DNA from: Chrysomallon squamiferum
Lineage: Eukaryota; Mollusca; Gastropoda; Neomphalida; Peltospiridae
Assembly: GCA_012295275.1 (NCBI GenBank)
Contig: CM022673.1
Location: 24,786,261-24,850,260 of the forward strand
Direction: 5' to 3'
DNA: 64,000 nucleotides
Shown here: one piece after another, positions 23,845 through 35,801 of the stretch
Position numbering within the stretch: the stretch's first letter is position 1
Layout of the letters: each line of letters starts with the position of its first letter
The notes under the pieces: generated by a model
What the model saw: the letters and a program-made list of their open reading frames with translations, nothing else
What the model was told of the DNA's origin: nothing
Databases searched by the model: none
Position numbers and translations under genes: made by a program

Positions 23845-26800
23845 GTATGTATTATGTATACATATATATATATATATATATATTTATATGTATAAAATGA
23901 AAATTTAATAATATTTTTTTATCATTATTATCATTTATTTTTATATTTGTATAATGTTTGATTAAATTTGAGGAAAACAACAGTTTCTAACTGATTTTTG
24001 GAATGAATCTAAAATGTCTACTGACTCAAATGATAAACACATAGTATATTTGCTTTGTTTGGAAGTATATTAAAATTAACTTTGGCTAATCTTAAACAGT
24101 ATGAAAATCAGTAACTAAAACTACCATTGTAAAATAACAGTGTCAGTAATATCATAGACTAATAAGTGTTTCTGTCTGACAGAGTGTTGATGGTATAAAT
24201 GTGTGTGCAGCTCTACAGACTCAGTATTTGATGATCAACTCTGAAACAAATCAGACTCAAGATCTTTTCCCTTATGAAAGTGAACACATTAATCCTGTGA
24301 TAAAAAGAATTAACAAAGTAAGAAGTTTTTTAGTAATTTAGGCTTTCTGAGCTATGGTTTTGATTGGTTAAAGTATTTTGTTCAATACCTGTGTATTTGT
24401 TTACATAACTATACCTAAGATTGGTGTTTGTCCAGATATTGTTGATATGAAAGAGGTAGGATTTTTATTTGTTTGTTTATTTCAGAGTTTTCTTTAAGGG
24501 GGTTTAATCATTTTTATTCTGAAATAACATTTACTAAACTATCCTGTTTGTTTTCATAGAAAAAATCTTACTGATGTAAGATGATAATAATATTTAGTTT
24601 TTTAATCATTTAATTTTAAACATTTTGTATCATGTGGGTTATTCGTAATTATTGCAGGTGTGGGATTTCCACCAACTATTTTTTTAATTTTTATTCCAGG
24701 ATGAGTTTCTGCTCTCAGGTCCAAATTCTCTTGGCCTGTTCGTCATGTCAGAAGGAATTTCACAACGGCCTCCTGTGCAGTGGTCAGACAACATCATCAG
24801 CGTCACTTTTGTCCACCCCTACGTCATCGCCATGAATGACGAGTTTATCACAGTTCACAGGTCTGTCATCTTTCTTTCATTATAAATCTTTCTTAACTGT
24901 TCACCTTAATCATCAACAACAGCACAGAATTCTGTTGCTGTACTGACGCATTGTTTGGCAAAAGACTTACAATGTTGTTTACACATCTTTCTGTTGAGTT
25001 CTGTCTTCTTCCAACAGGTCTTTGTTTAGACAGTTTCCCTTCAGATGGTACCCACATGATAATAAACATATGCAAGTTATCTTGTATTCTACAGATGTGA
25101 CCTGCCATTTTCATCGTCTAACCGGTTCAATCCACATTTTGTTTAGCCAGTTTCCCTTCAAATGGTACCCACATGATAATAAACATATGCAAGTTATCTT
25201 GTATTCTACAGATGTGACCTGCCATTTTCATCTTCTAACCTGTTCAATCCACATCCATTACCCCACTATTTTTGCTTTCCCAGATGTTTGTTCAGCTTAA
25301 TACATTAAGTTGAAATAACATCACTTTATTTAGAATTTTATATATTAAGACAGGCTGTTTATAAAGTACATTAAGTGGAAATAATGTCACTTTATTCAGA
25401 ATTTTATATATGAAGACATACTGTTTATAAAGTACATTAAGTGGAAATAATGTCACTTTATTCAGAATTTTATATATGAAGACATACCGTTTATAAAGTA
25501 CATTAAGTGGAAATAATGTCTCTTTATTTAGAATTTTATTTATAAAGACATGCTGTTTATAAAAATGTATATTTGAAGACATGTTACATGCAAAACTGCA
25601 TGAGGAAATATCTTGTTAGATTCAGTTAAAATCTCATTTTTGTAATTATTATTTATTTATTTAATTAATTATTATTATATTTTATTTTAATTTATTTTTT
25701 GTATTTTTATATGCAGTATTTTGGATCAGCAGCAGAAACAAGCAATACCTTTCCAAGGTGGAGTTTACCTTGGCAGTTTTGATGGACACGTCTTTGTAGC
25801 GTCCTGTCGACAGATATATTGTCTTATTCCTGTGGCTTTTGAGAAGCAGGTGAATAAAATAGCTGGAAGAAAAAATAAATGCAGCATAACGAAACTGAAA
25901 ATCTTTAATTTCTTTTATTATTCTTATACTGAAATTACGTCAAAATGGAATGTAAATTGATGAGATCTTGAGACAATCCAACAGATTATTAAAAAATTAT
26001 TATGTGTTTTAAATTTATTTTAAATTATGATAACAATAACCTGCAAACACTACCATATTCAGTTACAATAACCTGCAAACACTACCATATTCAGTTACAA
26101 TAACTTGCAAACACTACCATATTCAGTTACAATAACCTGCAAACACTACCATATTCACTTACAATAACCTGCAAACACTACCATATTTATTTACAATAAC
26201 TTGCAAACACTACCATATTCATTGCAAACACTACCATATTCACTTACAATAACCTGCAAACACTACCATATTCACTTACAATAACCTGCAAACACTACCA
26301 TATTTATTTACAATAACCTGCAAACACTACTATATTTATTTACAATAACCTGCAAACACTACTATATTCATTTACAATAACCTGCAAACACTACCATATT
26401 TACTTACAATAACCTGCAAACACTACCATATTTATTTACAATAACTTGCAAACACTACCATATTCACTTACAATAACCTGCAAACACTACCATATTCAGT
26501 TACAATAACCTGCAAACACTACCATATTCACTTACAATAACTTGCAAACACTACCATATTTACTTACAATAACCTGCAAACACTACCATATTTACTTACA
26601 ATAACCTGCAAACACTACTATATATACTTACAATAACCTGCAAACACTACTATATTTGCTTACAATAACCTGCAAACATTACCATATTCACTTACAATAA
26701 TGTGCAAACACTACCATATTTGCTTACAATAACCTGCAAACACTACCATATTTACTTACAGTCACATCCAAACACTACCATATTCACTTACTATCTGAAA

Positions 26801-29800
26801 AAGACTGGTTAATTAGTTCTGTGTGTGTGATTTCAGTGTTATGTTTGCAGATCCAGGCTCTTCTCACGGACAAAAGGGTTTCTGAAGCTCTTGAGCTGGC
26901 TCGGAATGCTAACAAAACTGGAATGACTAGAGAAAGGTTTACAAAGGTACTCTCAGTCAACACTGAAAATAAACTGACAGAATTTCATTTTGTCAGTGAA
27001 GATATTAACTATAAGTGTACTTTTTATTAAAAAAATTAAAATTCAAATATGATGTTAATGTTCTTTTTTTTTTTAGGTTTTAATACAGTCGAAAAATTTG
27101 CTTTTGAAATGATTTTTACACTCGTGTGATTAATCTTATTTCATTTAAAACAATTAATATAGTTCAGAAATGAAAAATTGTTAATTTATCAACTGGAATT
27201 CTGATTATGTTTTAGGTATTTTTAACGAGATACAAACATTTTTAAGAAATATAATGTTCTTGTGACCCATTATTTCTTCATGTAGTTTTGATTCTATTTC
27301 AGATGTATCAGAGGATACAACAACAAGCTGGTTTTATTGAATTCACACAGCAGCATTTTGATGATGCAACAGAGCTGTTCAAAGAAGGCCAGGTAGACAT
27401 TCGTGAGGTAAAGTGGAACTGCTGGGCTTTTGTATTTTAGTTTACTTACATTTGTATTTATGCTAGTAAAATATTTGTTGGATGAATGTGTGTATGAACT
27501 GGTGGATGTATTGTGTGTATATTTGTCATGGCATATTCTTTTTCAATATATTCAGTGCATATTGTTATAAAGTTCAAGAATTTTAAAAATTATTTTATTT
27601 ATCTTTTTTAATATATATATTCATTTAAATCTTTGGTAATCAAAAAAAAAACCTTTTTGTTATTTAATGTTTGTTATTTTTCAGTGTTGTAAAAAACTTT
27701 AATTTAGTTTTGTTACAAAAAAATTAAAACAGTCAATGTTAAACTGAAACAAAATGTTTAGACAAATTTTTATGTATTTCAGGAGTTTGAATTTGTGATA
27801 TTTGTTTTTTTTTCAGATTGTTTGTTTATATCCTAATTTGATGCCCATTAGACAAATTTTAGATCATTTATTTCTACAATGGTTTGAATTTCTGATACAT
27901 TTTTTTTTTCAGATTGTTTGTTTATATCCTAATTTGATGCCCATTAGACAAATTTTACATCATGTTTTCTACAATGGTTTGAACCTCTGATACTGTTTTT
28001 TTCAGATTGTTTGTTTATATCCTAATTTGATGCCCTCCAGTGTGAACTTCATCCGGTCCATGCCCCCACTGCATGAAATAGCAGATATCAATCAGCTGAC
28101 ACAAGGAAATGAAGACAAGATTAAAGAATACAAATATTTTCTCAGATCTTACTTGGAAGAAATGAAAGGGACAAAGAATGCTACAGGATATAAACAAGTA
28201 ATTATCGTTTTACATTCATATGTATTTATTTTATTTTTATTTTTGTCACCCATCCACTTTTTATTGATATTTTTCAAACTGTTAATTTCAAAAATATTTT
28301 TTTCAGATTGTTAGAGATGTCCATATTATACTGAAAATGTGATGTTAATTTATCCAGATTGATTCCACAGTTGATGTGGTGTCACTACAAATTCAAATAG
28401 TTATAATGTTGTTAAAGTTTATATGAATTTGGGTTCTTTTTGTCCTCACAGATTATTGATGTTGCACTGTTAAAGCTCTATGCAGAAGTGAACTCACCAG
28501 AGTTAATTCCCCTGATTTCCGTGGACACTGGGTGTGAACTGAAAGACAGCGTGGAGTGTTTGGAACAGTATAAACGTTACCAGGCTCTGGCCTTGCTGTA
28601 CAAGTTCCATGGTGATTATGACAAAGCTCTTAATATATGGACTAGGCAAGTCATTTTTATATGGTGCTCCATATTATCAGTACAGACATTTAGCTCGAAG
28701 GAAACTTTCTATTATTTCAATATAAGTAATGTCATTTATTTTATATTAATATAGTCATTTAGCTCAAATGAAACTTTCTATTATTTCAATGAAAGTAATG
28801 TCATTTATTTTATATTAATATAGCCATTTAGCTCAAATGAAACTTTCCATTATTTCAATGAAAGTAATGTCATTTATTTTATATTAATATAGTCATTTAG
28901 CTCAAATGAAACTTTCCATTATTTCAATAGAAGTATTATTTATTTGTTTTATTTTAATATAGCTCTAATAAAAGGTTCAATTATTTCAGTAGATGTGAAA
29001 TAATTTGTTTTACATTAATGTAGTGATTTAGCTACAAAGTATATTGAATATATATTGGAATAATTTTAACTTGAGTATGCTGCTTTGGTTACTCTGTAAT
29101 TTGTTCTTTTAGACTTGTAGATGGGACGATTACAGACGAATGTTTTCCTGGTTTTAAATTTGTTGTGGAAGTTTTAGCAAAGTAAGAAAGCTTATTTTAA
29201 ATTAGTTTATACACTGATTCAGTGAGAAAGGTTGGAATGTGAATGTATTTATCATTCAGTATAAATAGTCTTATTCTGTTTGTTTTACGGCAATTCTTTT
29301 ATTTTTTTGATGGGTTTTGGTGTTGTTGTTTTATTTTTGAGATTTTGAAGATACAATTATTAAAATAACTAGATGAGTGTTTACAGAACAGAATTAAATT
29401 GTAATTGTCCATATTCTTTAGAACTGTTAGAAAAATTGTTGATCTATAAGCTTATTACTAAAAACATTGACAGTGTAATTTCACAGCTGGATGTATTCTC
29501 AAAATGTGGTGTTGCTATTACAGTCTGAATGACCATGAATTGGTGTGGAAGTACATTGACTGGGCCCTGGAGAAAGATGAGGAATTAGCTGTACAAGTAA
29601 GTTTTATTCTCTTTGTTATCTCAGTACTTTAAACAGATTTTAAAAATTAAATTATTATATCTGAACAAGAAATGAGATCAAACTCACCTGATTCAGCTGC
29701 TTCTGTCAGTTGGGATATCTTGCTGTCTTGTGACCAGTAAGTCTCTTATCAATTGTGAGACATGTGTTTTCCATTTCACTGGAAGATGTCTGTAAAGTTT

Positions 29801-32800
29801 GTTTGTCATCTGAGTCCCTCTTAGTGTTGTGTTCAGTTAAATGATGATTATTTTGTATTGTGGGTATACTATTTTTTGTTTTTTTGATGTTTTTGTGAAC
29901 GATTAATTCAAAAGTTTGGAAGGTTATTTTAAAGTTGTATTGAAATTCTGGTTATTGTGTATATACATATTTTAAAATCATATTTGTTAATGAGTTTTAG
30001 ATGACATTTATTCTTGATGTCATCATTATTATTATTGTTGTTGTTGTTATATTTGTTGATGCAGATTTTTACTGAGAGACCACAAAACGAAGTCCCCACT
30101 GAACGTCTGAGACCTGATGCTGTCATAGATTATCTTCATCGCTTTCCAAAGGCTGTCATCTTTTACCTTGAATACCTCGTTTTTCAGAAGAAGTTAGAAG
30201 TATGATTCTTACTGTACATATCATGCAATATGTATTTGTTACAGTGGGTGCAATACTTAAACTAAAACAGCTTGTTCCAGTCCAAAATTGAATATAGAAT
30301 AGAAATTAAAATAATTAAATAAAAAAATTTTTTTTAATAAAATGTATTCATTCTTTTTATTATTACAGTTAAGACTGACACATGTAAACAAATGAGTGTT
30401 GTGAATCATCAAAACCCAAGATTATTGTTAATGTTGTTTCTGCTGAAGTTGTTATCATTGTCATTGAAATTATAAACATCAGCAGCTACTACATTGTCAT
30501 TAAGATCTGTAGTGTCATCATCATTATTAATGTTGTTTCTGCTGTTATTATCATTATCATTATCATTGTCACTGTCACTGTCATTGACATCCTCAGCAGC
30601 AGCAGCATTGTCATCATCATCATCATTATTATTGTTTGCAGAAAGAAAAATACCACACTCACCTAGCTGTGTTGTACATGGACACAGTTCTGAGACTTAT
30701 GAAAACTAACAATGTGAAGAAAGAAGAAATTGACATTGCAAGGTATTTAATGAAGAATGGATGTGCTTCCTAAATTCAGTTCATTTTGACGTTCTTGCTA
30801 CTACTGTATTATGGTATAGTCCTGTTCTGTCACAGTTTAAATAATGTTCCTGTTTCTTTGTACAAACATGCTATGTGTTCACTCACTTGTGATCAAATGT
30901 TTCTGTAAGGGTCATAATATATTTTTTGATTATATAGAGTAATGTGTTATATTCTATTTTCACTGTTAATCTGATTGTTTTATTTCAAATCTCAGTAATG
31001 GTTACAGTAATTTGTGTTTTATTTTTTGTTTTTGTTACCGAGTAACATGTATTAAGTGGTTTTAATTCAGGTCAAAACTGAGGACGATGTTGCAGATGTC
31101 AAACCTGTTTAGAGTTCAGCTTATCCTAGGAAAAGCCAAAGAGACTGAAATGCATGCAGAATGTGCAATATTGTATGGAAAGGTAGTAACCAGAGGACTT
31201 TGTTTATTTTTGTAGGCAGTCTCATCATAATGTTTTAGTCAAATATCTATTTTAATTTATTTTTATTTTTATTTCCTTAAACTGATTTTCAGACTGATTT
31301 TTCAGTAGTACTGAAAGTCATTCAAACCAAACTGTAATAACAATTATTATGTGTTGGAAGTAACAACTGTTATTACCATTTAGTAAATAAGTATTCATTT
31401 TCCCCATTTTCTTTACACGAAAATGTCATTTTTAAATTTGAATCAGAGGAGTTGTTTCCCTTCAATCCAACACTTCACTGTTGTTAAAGGCTCAGGCTTA
31501 TGGTACATTGACAGTAAATGGAATGAAAGAAAATTTATTAAAACAAATGAAAAAGAAAACATATATTTTCACTTAACAATAAAGTCAATTTCTAAGAACA
31601 ACTCTATCCAGACATATGTTTTAACACGAGATCTGTTGACGTTATTATTGTTGTTATCTCTTTTATTAATTACATCCCTGAATAACAAATAGATAAAAGA
31701 AACAGAGGGCTAAACACAGTTAAGCTGTGTATATAGGACTAGCTTTAATTTACAGTTTTTATGTTTTTTTTCACCCAGCTTGAAGAACATGACAAAGCTT
31801 TACGTATACTGATTCACCGACTGAAGGATTTCGGTGCTGCTGAGAACTACTGTTTAGTGAACTCGGAGGGCAAAGATCCATCGTATCGCAAACGTCTTTT
31901 TCACATTCTTCTCAGTGTCTACCTCGACCCATCCTTTGAGTAAGTCTCACCTTCTTTAAACACAATTTAGATACATCAATAGTTAGCAATACCAGACGTC
32001 ACTGATGATTTAGATATATCAACAGTTAGCAATATCAGACGTCATACCAGACGCCACTGATGATTTAGATATATCAACAGTTAGCAATACCAGACGTCAC
32101 TGATGATTCAGATATATCAACGCAATACCAGACGTCACTGATGATTTAGATATATCAACAGTTAGCAATACCAGACGTCACTGATGATTTAGATATATCA
32201 ACAGTTAGCAATACCAGACGTCACTGATGATTTAGATATATCAACAGTTAGCAATACCAGACACCACTGATGTAATCAGCACACCTGTAAATTGCAGAAC
32301 TGTGGTTAAACAAGGACATATTTTAATAAACTTGTAGTTATTCATTGCATTGAATTGATGAGGGAGGCAAAATGTTATTTTTGTCATCAGTTTTTTCTGT
32401 TTCTTTGTTTGCCTGTTTCAGTCGAAAGGATACTTTGGTAGAACCGGCAATAGCGTTGTTGAACAGTAATGTAGCTGATTTTGACACCGTCAAAGTAAGA
32501 ATGATTTTAACAGCTTTTTTTATTAATTTGTTCTCTAATCATCATGATAAACTTGTACAAAATTGAAATATATTTCTCATTTTGATAACTGAAATGAGAA
32601 AATCTTTAAAAAATAACTGGTGATGTTTGTATCTTCAGAATATATTTTGGGGTTTTTTAATCATCATTCAAAAATATTATTAAATCTAATTAATTTTCTT
32701 CTAAATGTTAACAGTAAAAAATTATGATTCAACATTTCCTGTATAAAATGTAATTTTATGGTACTCATAAAAACTGTAAACCATTGTAAATCAATTATTA

Positions 32801-33910
32801 CAAACTCTGATAATCAAGAAACAAAGACATATCATGAAATTGTTTGTTATTTTTTGAATTTGCTATGCAAGTTTCATAAGATAAGAACTTATTACGTGAA
32901 TGTTATTTCAGGTTTTACAGCTTTTACCAGATAATCAACAAATAAAGTCTGTCGTGAAATTTTTTATTTTTTATTAATTTGCTATGCAAGCTTCACAAGA
33001 TAAGAACTTATTATGTGAATGTTGTTTCAGGTTTTACAACTTCTACCAGAGAACTGGACAGTGGGTTTGCTGTCCCAGTTTCTGACTCGCGCTGTTAGGA
33101 GAAGCATGCATTCTTGTCGACTCTCCAGAATAGAGCGCATGATGGCACGGGGGGAGAACCTGACTGTGAAAGAAAAGTGTATACAGATACAGCGGGAACC
33201 TGTGAGCATGAATGATGACAGGTGAGTCTTTCCACGACGTTCAGTCTGCCATTTTTGTTTTATCTGTGTTTCTTGTTGTTACGGTTTTCAACAACAAATG
33301 TATCTGATAAGTATATCTGTGTAAGGATCCAAACATGTTTTTACATACATCTACACTTGTACACACTCAAACAGAGCTTCTTATCTTCTGTAAGCCCAAC
33401 TTAATGTTATTTTTCAATCTTAATTAATTACCATAGTACGAAGAGGTGCTTCAGTAAAACCAAAAGTCTCATTCTAATGAGTCAGACATTTTTATTTTTT
33501 GATTCCCTGATTTAGGTATCAGAAAATTATTGATGTTTTTTGAATTACGAGATCATTCCTTGAAAACTGTTTTTTAAAATATTACAAATTTTGACATATT
33601 TATAATTACTAGAAAGAAAAAAACCAGGTTAATTTGTAGGGGTTTTTTATTCTTTTTTTTCTCATTAATTATTAACATTTGAAATTTTGTTGTAAAATTT
33701 GATGAACAAATTCAGCTGTTTTTAAATGTTTTATTTATTACATCTCATAGGTTTAAATAAAATACTTTTTTTTTTGTTTAGAACCTGATACACTTTTTTT
33801 TATTTGTTATGGAACTGTTTTTTTTTTTTTTCCTTCTTACATTACCTTTTTTAAATAAAATAGTTTACTTTTGTTTAGAACCTGATACACTTTATTTTTA
33901 TTTATTAGGG

Positions 33911-33945
<35 letters not shown>

Positions 33946-34600
33946 CTTTTCTTTCTTCTGTTTTTTGGCCAGCCTGCTCCTCCTCTGTTTGCAGCTATTT
34001 GTAGTTTTAATGACATTTGTCCACAACCAGTTAGAACCAGGTCCTCAAGTACCCCTGTGTTTTGTAGAGCACAAAAAATAATAACAGCCGAGACATAAAA
34101 GGCAAACTTCATTAAATTCAGATTCACCCAGAGTAAACAGTGTTCAGTTGAGAGGGTTGGGAGGCAGTCTGTAACACTGTGTGTGGTCACTGGTGTAATT
34201 TTGATATTCGAGGTAAATATTGGTATGACATACTTTGAACAATGCTGGGCCAGACAGAAGCTTTGTGTTGTTGGTCAAACGTGAATGTAGTAAAACAAAC
34301 ATTATCTGTGCCACTGACCTCTTATTTCCATTGTTAACGTTTGTTGCTTTAGTCTCTCACTGAAATGGCCATTAAATATAAAAGTGAAAATTAAAAAATA
34401 CTGTACTGTTTTAAACTCAAGGTTTTTGCAGCATACAATGCATACCATCTTTAACTGTATGGTTGGGATGGTGGCAAGATATTTTTATTTCTATTTTTAT
34501 TTTTATTTTTATTTTTATTTCATAACTTTAGCAGTAAATATTTTCATTTCTAATATTATTTACATACAAATCAGTTCATGTTTTTCTAAAATACTGATAC

Positions 34601-34650
<50 letters not shown>

Positions 34651-35158
34651 ACCAAACTATATGTTTTCCATGATCGCACAATGAATTATTTATGTATTGT
34701 GTTAAAAATAAATAATAATTATTTCCATATCATCTTACATTCAAATATATGTACATGTGTGTGGGTGTGAATGTAAAATGATATAGAAATCATTTTTTTC
34801 ATTGCAGTATTAATTAGATTTGAAATTAAAATAGATTTAAAAAGGTAAATGCAAAACAGAAAAGAGATTAATGTACTTAAAGAAAGAATAGTGAATTACA
34901 TTTCCTTAAAAAAAATACATATCTTAGCTGTATGGCAGATCCTGTATATCATTATTAGTTGTGTATTTAAATATTTTGTGTTTTTATTGCAGAATGTGTG
35001 CTGTGTGTAACCGAGGATTCAGTGATCCGACATTTGTGAGGTACCCAAATGGAGTTGTGACTCACGTACATTGTGCCAAAAACAAATATGTCTGTCCTGT
35101 GACAGGAAAACTCTTTAGTACTAAAGTTAAAAAAGTGGACGCTGAATCAAAGAAATGA
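20610..35158 (+). CDS. TGFBRAP1: TGF-beta receptor-associated protein 1 / VPS3, CORVET subunit, complete, 22 coding exons
   Basis: Metazoan VPS3 subunit of the CORVET complex, which tethers Rab5-positive early endosomes. Exons: 20610-20684, 21753-21805, 22079-22175, 22646-22744, 23156-23242, 23608-23712, 24183-24317, 24700-24860, 25717-25849, 26851-26946, 27303-27407, 28006-28197, 28452-28645, 29113-29181, 29524-29596, 30065-30199, 30642-30742, 31071-31182, 31779-31939, 32422-32494, 33031-33221, 34993-35158. They sum to 2,613 nt (870 aa; human is 860) with consistent phases. Diagnostic matches to TGFBRAP1: AASALNRILVLCDN, DEFITVHSILDQQQKQ, LPFQGG-type loop, PPLHEIADINQLTQG, LLKLYAEV, FVRYPNG. 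VPS39 is the nearest alternative, but these segments fit TGFBRAP1 better. Intron 13 uses a GC donor. Confidence 0.97.
23781..23842. repeat. (CT)n microsatellite in TGFBRAP1 intron 6
   Basis: About 31 uninterrupted CT units on the sense strand, followed by (TA)n. A long pyrimidine tract in the sense orientation, but not next to a used 3' splice site. Confidence 0.95.
25022..25256. repeat. 118-bp direct duplication in TGFBRAP1 intron 8
   Basis: Two near-identical copies (for example CAGTTTCCCTTC and GGTACCCACATGATAATAAA at 118-bp offset). It is followed directly by a separate 66-bp tandem array. Confidence 0.9.
25299..25570. repeat. 66-bp tandem repeat, about 4 copies, in TGFBRAP1 intron 8
   Basis: TACATTAAGT recurs at 25301, 25367, 25433 and 25499, with the same 66-bp block between. 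Only small substitutions separate copies. Confidence 0.92.
26038..26795. repeat. 32-bp minisatellite, about 23 copies, in TGFBRAP1 intron 9
   Basis: Units begin CTGCAAACACTACCATATTC and continue with AGTTACAATAAC or close variants. It stops about 55 bp before exon 10, replacing most of the intron. Confidence 0.95.
27758..28035 (+). repeat. Triplicated 3' splice site and exon-12 start of TGFBRAP1
   Basis: Three copies of a polypyrimidine tract, CAG and the first 30 nt of exon 12 (IVCLYPNLMP). Predicted exon starts are 27817, 27913 and 28006, spaced 96 and 93 bp. Only the third continues into the conserved exon. Use of either upstream acceptor reads in frame to a TGA at 27988-27990. Confidence 0.93.
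28675..28970. repeat. 69-bp tandem repeat, about 4 copies, in TGFBRAP1 intron 13
   Basis: Exact 69-bp spacing of the CATTTAGCTC block at 28687, 28756, 28825 and 28894. It starts about 30 bp after the GC donor of exon 13. Confidence 0.92.
31962..32268. repeat. 43-bp minisatellite, about 7 copies, in TGFBRAP1 intron 19
   Basis: Units contain AGTTAGCAATACCAGACGTC followed by ACTGATGATTTAGATATATC. One copy is truncated near 32.12 kb. Each unit carries GACGTC, an otherwise rare CpG-containing hexamer here. Confidence 0.93.
32830..33055 (+). repeat. Duplicated 3' splice site and exon-21 start of TGFBRAP1
   Basis: About 119-bp tandem duplication. The upstream copy has TTTCAG followed by GTTTTACAGCTTTTACCAGA (VLQLLPD) starting at 32912, then diverges and soon reaches a stop. 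The true exon begins at 33031. The intron flank GCTATGCAAG...AAGATAAGAACTTATTA is shared. Confidence 0.92.
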
Positions 35159-35801
35159 TCCCAGTTTCCCGTAGCGGAATTTTATTTCAAGTGTCGAAGA
35201 CTTGCTGGCAAACGTCTTTACTATTGAACCACTGTTTTCACTAGAACACGACAACCTGGTTATTTTAAATAACTGTAAACCAAAAACATTGAACAACTGT
35301 TTTCACTAGAACACGACAACCTGGTTATTTTAAATAACTGTAAACCAAAAACATTGAACAACTGTTTTCACTAGTACACAACAACCTGGTTATTTTAAAT
35401 AACTGTAAACCAAAAACATTGAACAACTGTTTTCACTAGAACACAACAACCTGGTTATTTTAAATAACTGTAAACCAAAAACAAACTAATTTATCTTCTT
35501 TTCTAATCCTGTGTTAGTTTAGCTACCTATTTTAATTTATATTTTATATTTTTCATTCCCTCAGTATGTGTGAATAACAAGTATTTTAAAGATGTCACAA
35601 GTCACTGATACATATCCAAGCTAAAAACACAATTTATCCGTTTTAATAAACATTTTTTATTTTTCTCTTAAATAAATAAATAATAATAATATTCCAAAAA
35701 GTAACATTTATATTTATTTACTCAATAATCTAATACAAGTTTCATCATTTTATAGCGTGAACTAATTTTTAACAGTATTTAAAATGCTAATTGGCAATAA
35801 A
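35159..35801 (+). other. TGFBRAP1 3' UTR with candidate polyadenylation signals
   Basis: Directly after the TGA. Contains a four-copy 65-bp tandem repeat and then AATAAA at 35645-35650 and again at 35796-35801. The first is the most likely cleavage signal, but several AATAAA-like sites nearby make the end uncertain. Confidence 0.5.
35231..35484 (+). repeat. 65-bp tandem repeat, 4 copies, in TGFBRAP1 3' UTR
   Basis: ACTGTTTTCACTAG recurs at 35231, 35296, 35361 and 35426. Each unit contains GTTATTTTAAATAAC, a 15-nt inverted repeat (7-nt arms, one central base), so the transcript could carry four regularly spaced AU-rich hairpins or pairing sites. Confidence 0.95.

Larger units (their letters stand above)
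21753..25849 (+). other. TGFBRAP1: N-terminal CNH (citron homology) beta-propeller region of TGFBRAP1, exons 2-9
   Basis: Residues about 26-315. Family-typical strands include IECIDVCGKNLYIGTNDCFV, AASALNRILVLCDNTLTL, QDLFPYE and SVTFVHPYVIAMNDEFI, ending at IYCLIPVAFEKQ. In TGFBRAP1/VPS39/VPS41-type proteins this propeller binds Rab or other tether subunits. Exon lengths from 4 to 7 are multiples of three (phase 0), so skipping any of them would keep frame. Confidence 0.85.
26851..35158 (+). other. TGFBRAP1: Alpha-solenoid and C-terminal zinc-finger-like domain of TGFBRAP1, exons 10-22
   Basis: Residues about 316-870 form the clathrin-repeat/VPS39-type helical rod (motifs LLKLYAEV, KRYQALALLYKFHGDYDKAL, LNDHELVWKYIDWAL, EYLVFQKKLE, HTHLAVLYMDTVL, EHDKALRILIHRL, FHILLSVYL). 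The last exon encodes CAVCNRGF, FVRYPNG, HVHCAKNKYVCP, a Cys/His arrangement resembling the treble-clef or RING-like ends of CORVET/HOPS subunits. The solenoid is assembled from thirteen small exons. Confidence 0.85.

Noticed and set aside
20610-35158. VPS39 as identity for the plus-strand gene
   Set aside because: Both families share CNH and clathrin-repeat domains, but segment-by-segment similarity (DEFITVHSILDQQQKQ, ADINQLTQG, FVRYPNG) is to TGFBRAP1.
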